From: a virus | DNA length: 21,787 bases | Direction: 5' to 3' (one strand) | IMG/VR virus record: IMGVR_UViG_3300030117_006560 | Location: 1-21,787 of that record | Shown: positions 7,075 to 14,904 of the stretch, one piece after another | How positions within the stretch are numbered: position 1 is the stretch's first letter | How the letters are laid out: the number at the start of each line of letters is the position of its first letter | Translations under genes and position numbers: made by a program | Notes under the pieces: model-generated | Databases searched by the model: none | The model's input: only the letters and a program-made list of their open reading frames with translations | Told to the model about the DNA's origin: nothing

Positions 7075-8784
7075 ATGGTTGATATAAATAAAATCGTTTT
7101 GAAGCATGCACCAAAACAATCTGTGCAAAAAATAGATGACATACAAAATCTTTTTGAAGTAATAAATAGCTTATTAGAAGAGACAAAATTATTTGAACGC
7201 GAAATGCTGCCACAAAGAGGTGAAGGTAGAGAGGAAACTCTTACGGCTTCTTCTTTACCCGAAATTGCTGTGTCGGAGCTGGGCTGGGCAGCGCTATCAA
7301 CAGACCAGGGAGAAGGCATCCCATCAGAGCAAAGAGCAGAGCTTGCAAATTTTTTAGATAACATTGCTCAAGGTCAAGATCTACAAGATAAAATTAAGAA
7401 ATTATCAGACTTTTATGACATGGATAAACAAGTAATTGAGAATCTTACCTCTGGTGGCGAGGCGCAAAAAATTAAAAAAACTCTAGCTTACCTCACTTTT
7501 TATAAAACATTAACCAAAATCATCACAAACTTTAACGCGTCTGCCGCAGGTTTTGCCTTTGAGTCTTTTCTTGGTGTGCTTTTAGGCGGTAATCAAATCG
7601 CAACAGGCAATAAAACAATTGCAGACTTAACCTCTGGTGACGGCACGCCAATATCTTTAAAATTGTATGCAGAAAAAACAGTTCATGTTGGTGGCAGTTA
7701 TACTGACTTAGTTAATGACTTGGTAAAAGAGCCTAATTTAATGCAATATGTGGTTACAATGAAAGACCTTGAAGGCGAAGGTTTAAACTTGGAGGGCGCT
7801 CTAAAATTTTATAGATTTAATTTTACATTAGATAATATATTTGACATCCTTGGAACAAGTAGAGAACCATATGTAGTAGCGCTTCCCACTGCATTTGTGG
7901 AAGATCCAGAATCTTTTACAATTGATTTGCCTGAATTAATGACAGCCCAATCAGCGGAAACACAATTCATGGAAAACTTCAAAAATTATATCACTTCCAT
8001 AACAGGTGAAGAAGATTGGGATCAAAGTGTCGTTAAATTCGCACAAGATTCAGGCAATTTAGAAAAATTATTTCAAACTATAAATTATTCAAAAAACAAA
8101 CAAATATTTTCTGCACCTAAAAGACCAGGGTTTTCAAAAATAAGTGTTGGCCAAGGTGGTAGATGGTGGCGTCCAAACCGCAGGGCGCCTCTTATACAAC
8201 TACTCTCACAATTTTCTGAACAAAATGGATATCAAATCCAAAACAATCAAGATGAAAATTATTTAGACGTGGCAGATTTGTTCGCCGTTGTATACAAAGC
8301 AAACCAACAGGTTCAAGAAAAAAACCAAGAGGCTTTCAACGAGCGCCGAGCGTTGGCAAGACGCGCCACAGCCCAGGGTTTCGAGTCGGTTTATGAATCA
8401 GCTGATTTTTATAATACTTTGACACCAGAGCAGAAAAAGATGGCATTGCGAGTTAGTAGAGGATACATCTATACAGATCAATTTAGCATGAACAAAAGAG
8501 ATGTTTTAACAGTTCCAGATAGTGCGTTACCAGAGGGTCAAGAATCTGTAAAGATTGGTGAAATTGAGATAGGAGCTTCTAGAATACAATTTATGCTAAA
8601 CAATGTGCGTGACATAATAAATAATTCTATATTTGAAATCTTCGATAGTCTTAAAGTGTTGACTACAAATATACAAGGCTACTTTGCTGGTGGTCTTGAA
8701 GATGACTCTCTTGCTGATAACGCGATTAAAGCCAGCGCAGAAATTGGCGAAAAAACAGAAAAAATTAAAGCAGCTGGTGATTAA
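7075..8784 (+). CDS. large hypothetical protein with weak PD-(D/E)XK-like pattern
   Basis: 569 residues, not recognised. AAGGAAC at 7058 precedes the ATG. There is no signal peptide or membrane helix. The first ~150 residues are helical. A compact segment follows: GFAFESFLGVLLGG (Glu163), TIADL (Asp184), ISLKLY (Lys196) and GGSYTDLVNDL. Its order E...D...S-L-K resembles the active site of PD-(D/E)XK nucleases. The C-terminal half has a Gly/Arg/Trp stretch (GQGGRWWRPNRRAP) and long helices. It lies between the ClpP-like protease and the groEL promoter, so a virion, packaging or injected protein are all possible. The nuclease idea rests on motif spacing only. No terminator is seen after it. Confidence 0.75.
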   Translation: MVDINKIVLKHAPKQSVQKIDDIQNLFEVINSLLEETKLFEREMLPQRGEGREETLTASSLPEIAVSELGWAALSTDQGEGIPSEQRAELANFLDNIAQGQDLQDKIKKLSDFYDMDKQVIENLTSGGEAQKIKKTLAYLTFYKTLTKIITNFNASAAGFAFESFLGVLLGGNQIATGNKTIADLTSGDGTPISLKLYAEKTVHVGGSYTDLVNDLVKEPNLMQYVVTMKDLEGEGLNLEGALKFYRFNFTLDNIFDILGTSREPYVVALPTAFVEDPESFTIDLPELMTAQSAETQFMENFKNYITSITGEEDWDQSVVKFAQDSGNLEKLFQTINYSKNKQIFSAPKRPGFSKISVGQGGRWWRPNRRAPLIQLLSQFSEQNGYQIQNNQDENYLDVADLFAVVYKANQQVQEKNQEAFNERRALARRATAQGFESVYESADFYNTLTPEQKKMALRVSRGYIYTDQFSMNKRDVLTVPDSALPEGQESVKIGEIEIGASRIQFMLNNVRDIINNSIFEIFDSLKVLTTNIQGYFAGGLEDDSLADNAIKASAEIGEKTEKIKAAGD

Positions 8785-8788
8785 CCAC

Positions 8789-8817
8789 TTGACATTTAGT
8801 TAATACTCCCCTATAAT
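8789..8817 (+). promoter_or_regulatory. consensus sigma-70 promoter for groEL
   Basis: TTGACA (8789-8794), 17-nt spacer and TATAAT (8812-8817) are a perfect match. Expected +1 is near 8824, leaving a leader of about 13 nt that consists almost only of the ribosome site AGAGGTG. Strong transcription by unmodified host RNA polymerase is expected. Confidence 0.9.
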
Positions 8818-8836
8818 ATATCCCAGAGGTGTTCTT

Positions 8837-10414
8837 ATGAAAAAATTTAGTAACTCGGAGGCTCTTCGTAGTCAGCTTGAGCGAGGTATAGAAACCATTG
8901 CTACTAACGTCGCTTCCACCCTTGGACCAAAAGGTCGCACGGTAATATTACATCAAAAAGATCGCATGCCCATCGCAACAAAAGATGGAGTGACAGTCGC
9001 TAAGTTTATTGATTTACAAAATCCGTTTGAAAATGCTGGTGCCCAAATAGTAAAACAGGCAGCGGAGAAAACAAATCAAGAGGCTGGAGATGGAACTACA
9101 ACCACAACTGTTTTAACTTATGCAATGTATCGGGAAGCACAAAAATATCTAGCTTCAGGCGCCGCACCGGTGGAACTTAAGAAAGGAATGGACTTGGCCG
9201 TTGATTATTTGGTAAAGCAAATAAAAGAAGAGGCAACTCCGATAAAATCTATTGATGATATCGAATCCATCGCAACAATATCAGCGAATGGTGATAATGT
9301 TATCGGCAAACTTATATCAAAGGCAGTTGACTTAGCTGGTAAAGATGGCACGGTGACTATCGAAGAGGCTCGCTCCGTGGAGACTAGTCTAGATCTCGTG
9401 GAAGGTTTTCGCTTTGACTCGGGTTATCTGGCCACTGCTTTTATAAACGATGAGAAGCGTGGTGTGGTAAGCTATGATGAACCTATTATATTAGTGACAG
9501 ATGAAAAGATTGAATCTGTTGAATCGATTCTACCAGCATTAGAGATCGCATCAAGAGAAGGAAGGCCGTTTGTGATTGTAGCAGAGGACATCGAAGGCCA
9601 AGCTTTGGCTGCTCTTATCATGAATGCAATGCGTGGCACAATGAGAGTGTGTGGTGTAAAAGCTCCACGCTATGGCGAGGAAAGAAGAAATATTCTTAAA
9701 GACCTTGCACTCTCAGTTGGTGCAACTTTTATTTCCAGACAGCTAGGTAAAAAACTAAAAGAAGTTAAGTTGACTGATTTTGGAAAGTCAAAGCGGTTAG
9801 AGATAGGAAAAAACTGGACCACTATTCTTGGAGGCAAAGGCTCACTAGATTCTGTTGAGGAACAGATAGAAAAACTAAAAGCCATAATGCAGGACACAGA
9901 GAGTTTACACGAGTGTGATAAAATACAAGAGAGGATTACTCGGTTGGCTTCAGGTATATCAGTCATTCGCGTTGGAGCAGCTACTGAAATCGAGATGATA
10001 GAAAAAACGCACAGGATTGAAGATGCACTGGAGGCTGTCAAGTCAGCACAAGCAGAGGGCGTCTTACCCGGTGGAGGCTCGTTCTTGGTTCAAAACTCTT
10101 CAAAAATGGTAGAGTTTTTAGAAGATAAAGTAGAGAACGAAACACAATCGCTTGGGGTAAAAATAGTTCAAGGTGCATGTAGAGAACCTTTGCGTCAGAT
10201 GTGTCTTAATGCTGGAGAGTCACCAGACATTATAGTTTGTGATGTTGAAAAACAAGAAAAAAACTTTGGCTATGATTTTAGTAGGCACAAAATGGTTGAC
10301 CTTTTAGATCGAGGAGTTATAGATCCAGCTAGAGTAACACGCTGCGCTTTACAAAATTCTGTATCAGTTGCTGGCACACTTATTACATCAAATTTTGCGA
10401 TTGTTGAAGCCTAG
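8837..10414 (+). CDS. groEL: GroEL chaperonin (60 kDa), tail-less
   Basis: ATP-driven group I chaperonin that folds proteins in the cytoplasm. All three domains are present over 525 residues. The equatorial ATP site shows TLGPKGR (29-34), TKDG (D50) and GDGTTTT (D85). The apical domain has FDSGYLATAF and AEDIEGQALAAL. The intermediate Asp appears in EDALEAVKSA before EGVLPGGG. Inter-ring residues in PLRQMCLNAGES are kept. The usual C-terminal GGM repeat tail is missing; the protein ends NFAIVEA. No GroES is seen nearby, so it may use host GroES, a distant phage co-chaperonin, or none, as reported for some large-phage GroELs. Probable clients are abundant phage proteins. Expression is from the consensus promoter directly upstream. 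Confidence 0.97.
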   Translation: MKKFSNSEALRSQLERGIETIATNVASTLGPKGRTVILHQKDRMPIATKDGVTVAKFIDLQNPFENAGAQIVKQAAEKTNQEAGDGTTTTTVLTYAMYREAQKYLASGAAPVELKKGMDLAVDYLVKQIKEEATPIKSIDDIESIATISANGDNVIGKLISKAVDLAGKDGTVTIEEARSVETSLDLVEGFRFDSGYLATAFINDEKRGVVSYDEPIILVTDEKIESVESILPALEIASREGRPFVIVAEDIEGQALAALIMNAMRGTMRVCGVKAPRYGEERRNILKDLALSVGATFISRQLGKKLKEVKLTDFGKSKRLEIGKNWTTILGGKGSLDSVEEQIEKLKAIMQDTESLHECDKIQERITRLASGISVIRVGAATEIEMIEKTHRIEDALEAVKSAQAEGVLPGGGSFLVQNSSKMVEFLEDKVENETQSLGVKIVQGACREPLRQMCLNAGESPDIIVCDVEKQEKNFGYDFSRHKMVDLLDRGVIDPARVTRCALQNSVSVAGTLITSNFAIVEA

Positions 10415-10450
10415 CACTACTTATAAAGTAAGCACGGGAGATCTTATTAT

Positions 10451-10735
10451 ATGGGAGACGAGACGGCTAGCGTAAGCCAAGCAGTAGCTTGGGCAGAGAT
10501 GAACGGGAAGTTTGACCAAATGATTCAATCAATTGATACAGTTAAAGATAAACAAGAGGAAATGGCTGATGATATCGCTAAAATTAAAGAAGCCGTTTAT
10601 AATCCCGACTCTGGACTTTACGCTCGCTTACGTGAATTAGAAAGCTGGAAGGAAACAAGCACTAGGATTATTTGGATGGTTGTTGCAGCTGTTGTCTCCC
10701 TCTCTGTTGCTACAATATATAAAAGTCTTCTTTAA
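10451..10735 (+). CDS. small tail-anchored coiled-coil membrane protein
   Basis: 94 residues. Residues about 15-50 are an amphipathic helix suited to a coiled coil (MIQSIDTVKDKQEEMADDIAK...). A short YNPDSGLYARLRELESWK segment follows, then one C-terminal transmembrane helix (about 72-90, IIWMVVAAVVSLSVATIY). This plan resembles the XhlA/haemolysin-like proteins found beside phage holins, so a lysis or membrane role is possible, but no holin or endolysin is visible here. GGGAG at 10436 precedes the ATG. It lies 36 nt after groEL and is probably on the same transcript. Confidence 0.75.
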   Translation: MGDETASVSQAVAWAEMNGKFDQMIQSIDTVKDKQEEMADDIAKIKEAVYNPDSGLYARLRELESWKETSTRIIWMVVAAVVSLSVATIYKSLL

Positions 10736-10738
10736 TAC

Positions 10739-10767
10739 TTGACAAAAAATATAATTTAGTTTACTAT
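10739..10767 (+). promoter_or_regulatory. sigma-70 promoter
   Basis: TTGACA (10739-10744), 17-nt spacer, TACTAT (10762-10767). The predicted +1 near 10774 leaves a leader of about 12 nt made up of the ribosome site AGGGGG. It probably drives 10786-11576. Confidence 0.8.
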
Positions 10768-10785
10768 TACTCTTAGGGGGTTTGA

Positions 10786-11091
10786 ATGAAAGTAAACATT
10801 AGATATACCGTTGAATTAGACGAAGTTCTAAAAGAAATGTCTGGTCTTTATTATAAGTCTTTAGATAAATTAGATGAAAAGCTAGATGTTCACAGTCATT
10901 TGCTTGAAAATAATTTTGAAGAAAGTAATTTAGATAATATAATTCAAGCACTAACACAAAATGTTCAATTTTATCATGACCACCAAACTAAAATATCAGA
11001 AATATTAAATATTTTAGTTGGGTACAAAAATATAAAAGAGGGCAATATACCAGAGGAAGAAACAAATGATTCAACTAATAGAGGTGATTAA
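10786..11091 (+). CDS. hypothetical helical protein
   Basis: 101 residues, not recognised, acidic and mostly helical, with no cysteines or membrane segment. AGGGGG lies 5 nt before the ATG. It is the first gene after the 10739 promoter. The next gene starts within its last 26 bases, so the two are probably co-translated. Nothing in the sequence points to a function. Confidence 0.75.
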   Translation: MKVNIRYTVELDEVLKEMSGLYYKSLDKLDEKLDVHSHLLENNFEESNLDNIIQALTQNVQFYHDHQTKISEILNILVGYKNIKEGNIPEEETNDSTNRGD

Positions 11092-11338
11092 AAATACAAA
11101 GAGTTACGAGTTACGAGAAGTTTTCGTAAACCCTACGCATGTTGTAATGCTAAGAGAAGACCATGCAACACGGTCAGCTATAAATGAAGGAAAAGTAATA
11201 GAGGGCGTGGATCCACGTCAAAAGTATACTAGAGTTACAGTTCACAATGGCACGGTTGGTTCACAGTTTGTGGTCGTAGGCGCGCCAGGATTAATTGAAA
11301 CAAAATTAAAATCGGGGAAACAATTACTAAATGGATAA
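11066..11338 (+). CDS. hypothetical small beta-rich protein (weakly FlbD-like)
   Basis: 90 residues. The order of strands and the segments VNPTHVVMLRED ... YTRVTVHNGTVGSQFVVVGAPGLIETKLK recall the FlbD/YlzI pattern: an 'NP.HI' strand, then a threonine-valine strand, then a C-terminal helix. This likeness is weak and implies no flagellar role. AGAGGAAG precedes the ATG at 11066 inside the previous gene. It overlaps the glutaredoxin start by 8 nt, so the three genes form one translation unit. Confidence 0.7.
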   Translation: MIQLIEVIKNTKSYELREVFVNPTHVVMLREDHATRSAINEGKVIEGVDPRQKYTRVTVHNGTVGSQFVVVGAPGLIETKLKSGKQLLNG

Positions 11339-11576
11339 ACATTATACAATTTATATTACAAAAGACTGTCCTTTTTGTGCTCAAGCAAGAGACGAACTAT
11401 TTCGTCAAGGAGTAAACCACACTATTTTTGCTATGGATGAATACCCAGAGGAACTTCAGGCTATAAAAGATTTCCACGGTCACTCGACTGTACCGGTTGT
11501 CTTTCTAAACGTAGCCGGAATGCAAAAATTAGTTGGTGGTTATACCGAGCTTAAAGAACACTTCGATAAAAAATAA
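11331..11576 (+). CDS. glutaredoxin
   Basis: 81 residues, a typical single-domain glutaredoxin. The active site CPFC (13-16) follows the first strand YTIYITKD. TVPVVFL carries the cis-proline, and GGYTEL is the usual glutathione-site Gly-Gly segment. It would reduce protein or glutathione mixed disulfides in the cytoplasm. In phages glutaredoxins commonly feed electrons to ribonucleotide reductase; no reductase is in the window, so its client is unknown. It starts inside the previous gene and is followed by a new promoter. Confidence 0.93.
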   Translation: MDKHYTIYITKDCPFCAQARDELFRQGVNHTIFAMDEYPEELQAIKDFHGHSTVPVVFLNVAGMQKLVGGYTELKEHFDKK

Positions 11577-11584
11577 TAAAAAAT

Positions 11585-11613
11585 TTGACAAAACCTTCTT
11601 TTTGTTTTATTAT
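11585..11613 (+). promoter_or_regulatory. sigma-70 promoter for the hydroxylase gene
   Basis: TTGACA (11585-11590), 17-nt spacer, TATTAT (11608-11613). +1 is expected near 11620. The roughly 37-nt leader carries TGGAGG at 11646 before the ATG at 11657. Confidence 0.8.
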
Positions 11614-11656
11614 TAAGTAGTTATTTATAGAACACTTTTACAATCTGGAGGTTATC

Positions 11657-12124
11657 ATGTTTGTTTACCCATTGCTGTTTGGTTTAGCATTTGTCTATTC
11701 CAATTTGCTTGAATGGGTGATACACAAATATGTATTTCACGGATTGGGTAAAAAAAAGAAAAGTCCTTTTTCATCACATTGGCATCACCATCACAGAATG
11801 GTGAGAAAAAATGACTATGTGGACAGCAGTTACCTTGGCTTCCCGCCACATCCCTCAGTAACACAAGAGGTAGGTTCGTTAACATTACTTGCTTTAATTC
11901 ATCTACCTCTTTTGTTCGTCAGTTATTTCTTTTATTGTAGTCTTCTTTTCTTCACTTGCCGATATTTTTACATACACAGAAGGTCACACGTAAATCCTGA
12001 GTGGGGTAAAAAGAATTATCCATGGCACTACGATCATCACATGGGTCGAAACCAAAATGCAAACTGGGGTGTGACTTCTCCATTCTGGGATTGGATATTT
12101 AAAACGCGCATTAAGTATCACTAA
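11657..12124 (+). CDS. fatty acid hydroxylase / sterol desaturase superfamily membrane protein
   Basis: 155 residues. The histidine set of the di-iron FA-hydroxylase superfamily is complete: HKYVFH (23-28), HWHHHH (41-46), HRRSH (107-111) and HYDHHMG (124-130). Hydrophobic stretches at about 4-22 and 75-103 would be membrane helices, with the histidine clusters on the cytoplasmic face. The family uses O2 and electrons to hydroxylate or desaturate lipids, sterols or carotenoids. At 155 residues it is a compact member, near the carotene-hydroxylase size. The substrate cannot be read from sequence. It is the only gene between its own promoter (11585) and the 849-residue gene, and is probably an auxiliary gene altering host membrane lipid or pigment. 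Confidence 0.88.
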   Translation: MFVYPLLFGLAFVYSNLLEWVIHKYVFHGLGKKKKSPFSSHWHHHHRMVRKNDYVDSSYLGFPPHPSVTQEVGSLTLLALIHLPLLFVSYFFYCSLLFFTCRYFYIHRRSHVNPEWGKKNYPWHYDHHMGRNQNANWGVTSPFWDWIFKTRIKYH

Positions 12125-12158
12125 ATACTAATTAATATTAAAGTCGAGGAACCTATCT

Positions 12159-14708
12159 ATGACACAATGGATGAATCGTTGGAATCAATATCTCACTGAA
12201 GCCAAAGAACCAATTGAAGAAGTAACCGAAGAAGAACTAGACCACATTGAAAAGATGCATGGCATCGATGCTACAGACCTTTCTTTTAATAATCTGTTTG
12301 GTGATAAGTTTAGATTAGTTATTCCACTAGTTTATTCCATGAGCGTGGAACAAAAAGACCTTGTTAAGTTTCTACGTAAAGCAGGATACACTGTTGATCT
12401 AACGACTGGTATTGCAAATGGATTCGCAGTTCGTGATCCTAATGGCGAGACTAGAATGTTAAGTTTCGATATGTCAAATAAACTTATTGACTCAGAAGGC
12501 AAAATAAAAGTAAAAAATTTGGTAAGAAAAGATCCAGAATACATAGAGGAAATGCAAAGGCAAATACGCAAACGTCGATTGAAGATAGGCAAGTTGCTTA
12601 AAAAAGGAATTAGTTTTCTAGAAAAAGATGATATCGATAGATACGGTGAGTTCTTCTATGGTGCAACCGATGAGAAAACTTTAGAGCAATCACTTGAAAA
12701 ACTAAAAAAGCTATCCAGCACTTGGGACAAAAGAGGCGCAGGCAAGTCTGGACACTCAGTTATTATATCCCGCCATCCAATTGATGTTCTTAGAATGTCA
12801 GACTTTGACCGCATTCAATCTTGCCACTCACCAACATCCAGGGGAGGCGGTGGAGAATACTACAAGTGTGCTGTAGCAGAGGCGCATGGTCACGGATTGG
12901 TAACTTACCTTGTAAGAAACGAGGAACTGGACAAACTATTTGAACCCGACGCGGCCAACGTAGACACTTCTGAGTTGAGGAAAGGAGACTATCAATCACT
13001 AATCGATTTATATCAAAAAGAAGACGAAGAGTTTTTCCGTGATGATGAAAGAAACGAAGGTGACATAACTCCGATTAATCGAAACAGATTAAGAAAGTTT
13101 TCTGTACCAAAGGCAGAGGTATCTATTGCAGTACCAGAGATTAGAATCTACGGTGATGACACAGGCTACAATGGTCCATTCCAACAGACTATAGACGATT
13201 GGAGTAAAAAATCACAAGAGGCTGAGATACAAACAATAGAAGACCATCCAGATACAAACGTAGATGGCAATCTAAATTTAAGTAACTTCGTTCGACATGG
13301 AGGCTCATACAAAGATACAGTTGGTAGAAAACTATTAACTAGATTTCTTAATTATGGAGAACTTAGAACCACAGGCACTCCAAAGTTTGATGACACAACA
13401 GAATCAGAGTTAGAAATTGATACTGGCTATCAGGCTTTCTTTGACGAAGTAGAAAGATATGAAGATCTATTCAACACACGGAACAGTGGCGTGTTAGATA
13501 TGAGCGCGAATGTAGAAGACTTTGGTGATGGTGTTTATGCCTCGGCAAATGTGCATTATCATATCAATGTTCCAGACGCAGATTTTAAACACTCAAGTCA
13601 CAGCGATGCAGTGCTAAATGCTGGCGAAGCAATATTAGAATTCTTTGAAGATACTGGTTTTGATAGGTTCGATGGCGAGGGAAGTGGCCACCGAGTTTAC
13701 GTTAGAACAAAAGGCGACTCGTTCGCCAGCCGCAATCACTATACTGTGTTCCAAATACCCGTTAACCTTAATGCTTTTAATAGATACGGTGATGGTGGTG
13801 TGTTTTATACTTTCGAAGAGTTTGAAGAAGCTCTTAATGAAATAGAAGATTACTTTAATCGTAGCGATGTACAAAGAGAATTACTAGAAGAAGCTGAGAG
13901 AGTTTTACAAAGAGAAGGCATTATCCCTGGACCACCAATAAAAGAGTTGGTAAGAAACATTGAAGAAGGCTCAGGTTATGTGGAATGGGATGTAGATATA
14001 GATGATGAATACGAGCCAGAGTTGGTAATGGCTAACACCAACACTTATGTAAACTTCGAAGATTTAATTCAAAAGATACCTTTAGAATTTACAGAGAGAA
14101 CACTAGATGACAAAATCAAAGACCGAAGATTAGTAATCGATGTTAGCTTCGGTGGCCCACGAATGGGAGGTGTACAACGTGTAGCACAGATTGGCGCCAT
14201 AAAAGATGAAAGAGGAAACATTGAAACTATCAACGTCGGGAGTCAAGTCTTTGAAATGAAGATGATAAGAAATCTTAAGGACATGAAAGAAGCGGAAGAA
14301 TATGTTCGCGATCAAATTGCTAGACTCATCCTGAAAGGTCCAAAGTCAGCTGACGCTGGTGGAACGGGAAAAGCCAATGAGAACTACAATCGATACGTTG
14401 CAAACGAGATGAGAATAGCAGTCGGAGGTAGCAAGGGAGAATTTATAAATCCTCGATCAGAGACAAATGTTTCTGGTCCAGACGCAGATGATGAATACAA
14501 GATGTCGCACCTTATGAGTGTGTATGACTCAGACACGGGAGCAGCCGAAAGAAAAAAAACAGATGCCTTCTTTGAAATCATTGAAGGAACTGATGACGAA
14601 GACATACTAAAAACAGTCTTTAGAAATGCTTTTAAGCATGTGACTGAAATACGAGACACAGAGCTAAAAGAAACCAAAAAATATTTCAACAAATTTGATT
14701 TATATTAG
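12159..14708 (+). CDS. large hypothetical protein, possible virion protein
   Basis: 849 residues, not recognised. GTCGAGG at 12143 precedes the ATG. The N-terminus MTQWMNRWNQYLTEA is a short amphipathic helix. The most striking part, about 199-251, reads HSVIISRHPIDVLRMSDFDR..SCHS, a Gly-rich loop, then YKCAVAEAHGHGLVTYLV. It contains C222, H223, C237, H243 and H245, which look like metal or catalytic residues. A middle acidic part and a beta-rich part (about 425-560) follow; the C-terminal third is mixed. No transmembrane helix or signal is seen. The gene is the longest complete one here and follows the hydroxylase with no promoter of sigma-70 type. A structural or injected protein is plausible by size only. 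Confidence 0.8.
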   Translation: MTQWMNRWNQYLTEAKEPIEEVTEEELDHIEKMHGIDATDLSFNNLFGDKFRLVIPLVYSMSVEQKDLVKFLRKAGYTVDLTTGIANGFAVRDPNGETRMLSFDMSNKLIDSEGKIKVKNLVRKDPEYIEEMQRQIRKRRLKIGKLLKKGISFLEKDDIDRYGEFFYGATDEKTLEQSLEKLKKLSSTWDKRGAGKSGHSVIISRHPIDVLRMSDFDRIQSCHSPTSRGGGGEYYKCAVAEAHGHGLVTYLVRNEELDKLFEPDAANVDTSELRKGDYQSLIDLYQKEDEEFFRDDERNEGDITPINRNRLRKFSVPKAEVSIAVPEIRIYGDDTGYNGPFQQTIDDWSKKSQEAEIQTIEDHPDTNVDGNLNLSNFVRHGGSYKDTVGRKLLTRFLNYGELRTTGTPKFDDTTESELEIDTGYQAFFDEVERYEDLFNTRNSGVLDMSANVEDFGDGVYASANVHYHINVPDADFKHSSHSDAVLNAGEAILEFFEDTGFDRFDGEGSGHRVYVRTKGDSFASRNHYTVFQIPVNLNAFNRYGDGGVFYTFEEFEEALNEIEDYFNRSDVQRELLEEAERVLQREGIIPGPPIKELVRNIEEGSGYVEWDVDIDDEYEPELVMANTNTYVNFEDLIQKIPLEFTERTLDDKIKDRRLVIDVSFGGPRMGGVQRVAQIGAIKDERGNIETINVGSQVFEMKMIRNLKDMKEAEEYVRDQIARLILKGPKSADAGGTGKANENYNRYVANEMRIAVGGSKGEFINPRSETNVSGPDADDEYKMSHLMSVYDSDTGAAERKKTDAFFEIIEGTDDEDILKTVFRNAFKHVTEIRDTELKETKKYFNKFDLY

Positions 14709-14737
14709 TTGACAAATTTTATCTAATAAGTTATCTT
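14709..14737 (+). promoter_or_regulatory. sigma-70 promoter placing +1 on an ATG
   Basis: TTGACA (14709-14714), 17-nt spacer, TATCTT (14732-14737). The seventh base after the -10 is the A of the ATG at 14744, so the first ORF would be leaderless. The -35 begins right after the preceding stop codon. GAPDH at 14905 is probably on the same transcript. Confidence 0.75.
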
Positions 14738-14743
14738 ATACAC

Positions 14744-14875
14744 ATGGCATTGATAAAACTAATATTACTGATACCAATATTATATTATACTATTAGGTGT
14801 CTTTTATATTTTATTTTAAACCTTGCGGGGTTTTTATTCTTCTTAACAATGCTATCAGTTATTTTGTTGCTTTAG
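14744..14875 (+). CDS. small hydrophobic membrane peptide, possibly leaderless
   Basis: 43 residues beginning MALIKLILLIPILYYTIR, almost entirely hydrophobic, enough for two membrane helices. There is no ribosome site, but the ATG coincides with the predicted transcript start of the 14709 promoter. A 5-bp stem with a T run (AAACC 14818 / GGTTT 14829) lies inside it and could instead be a weak terminator in a leader. The ORF is plausible but unproven; it may be a leader of the GAPDH mRNA. Confidence 0.45.
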   Translation: MALIKLILLIPILYYTIRCLLYFILNLAGFLFFLTMLSVILLL

Positions 14876-14904
14876 AAAATTTTATAATACACAAGCGAGG
14901 TACA

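Noticed and set aside
13645-13845. Second + strand ORF inside the 849-residue gene
   Set aside because: It lies wholly inside a long, clearly open gene in another frame and has no ribosome site.
14818-14835. AAACC/GGTTT stem followed by T run as a terminator
   Set aside because: Only 5 bp, lies within the 43-residue ORF and between a promoter and GAPDH; kept only as an alternative to that ORF.
14797-14904. Longer N-terminus for GAPDH
   Set aside because: The added part has no relation to the family; the Rossmann strand begins at the ATG at 14905, which has an SD site.
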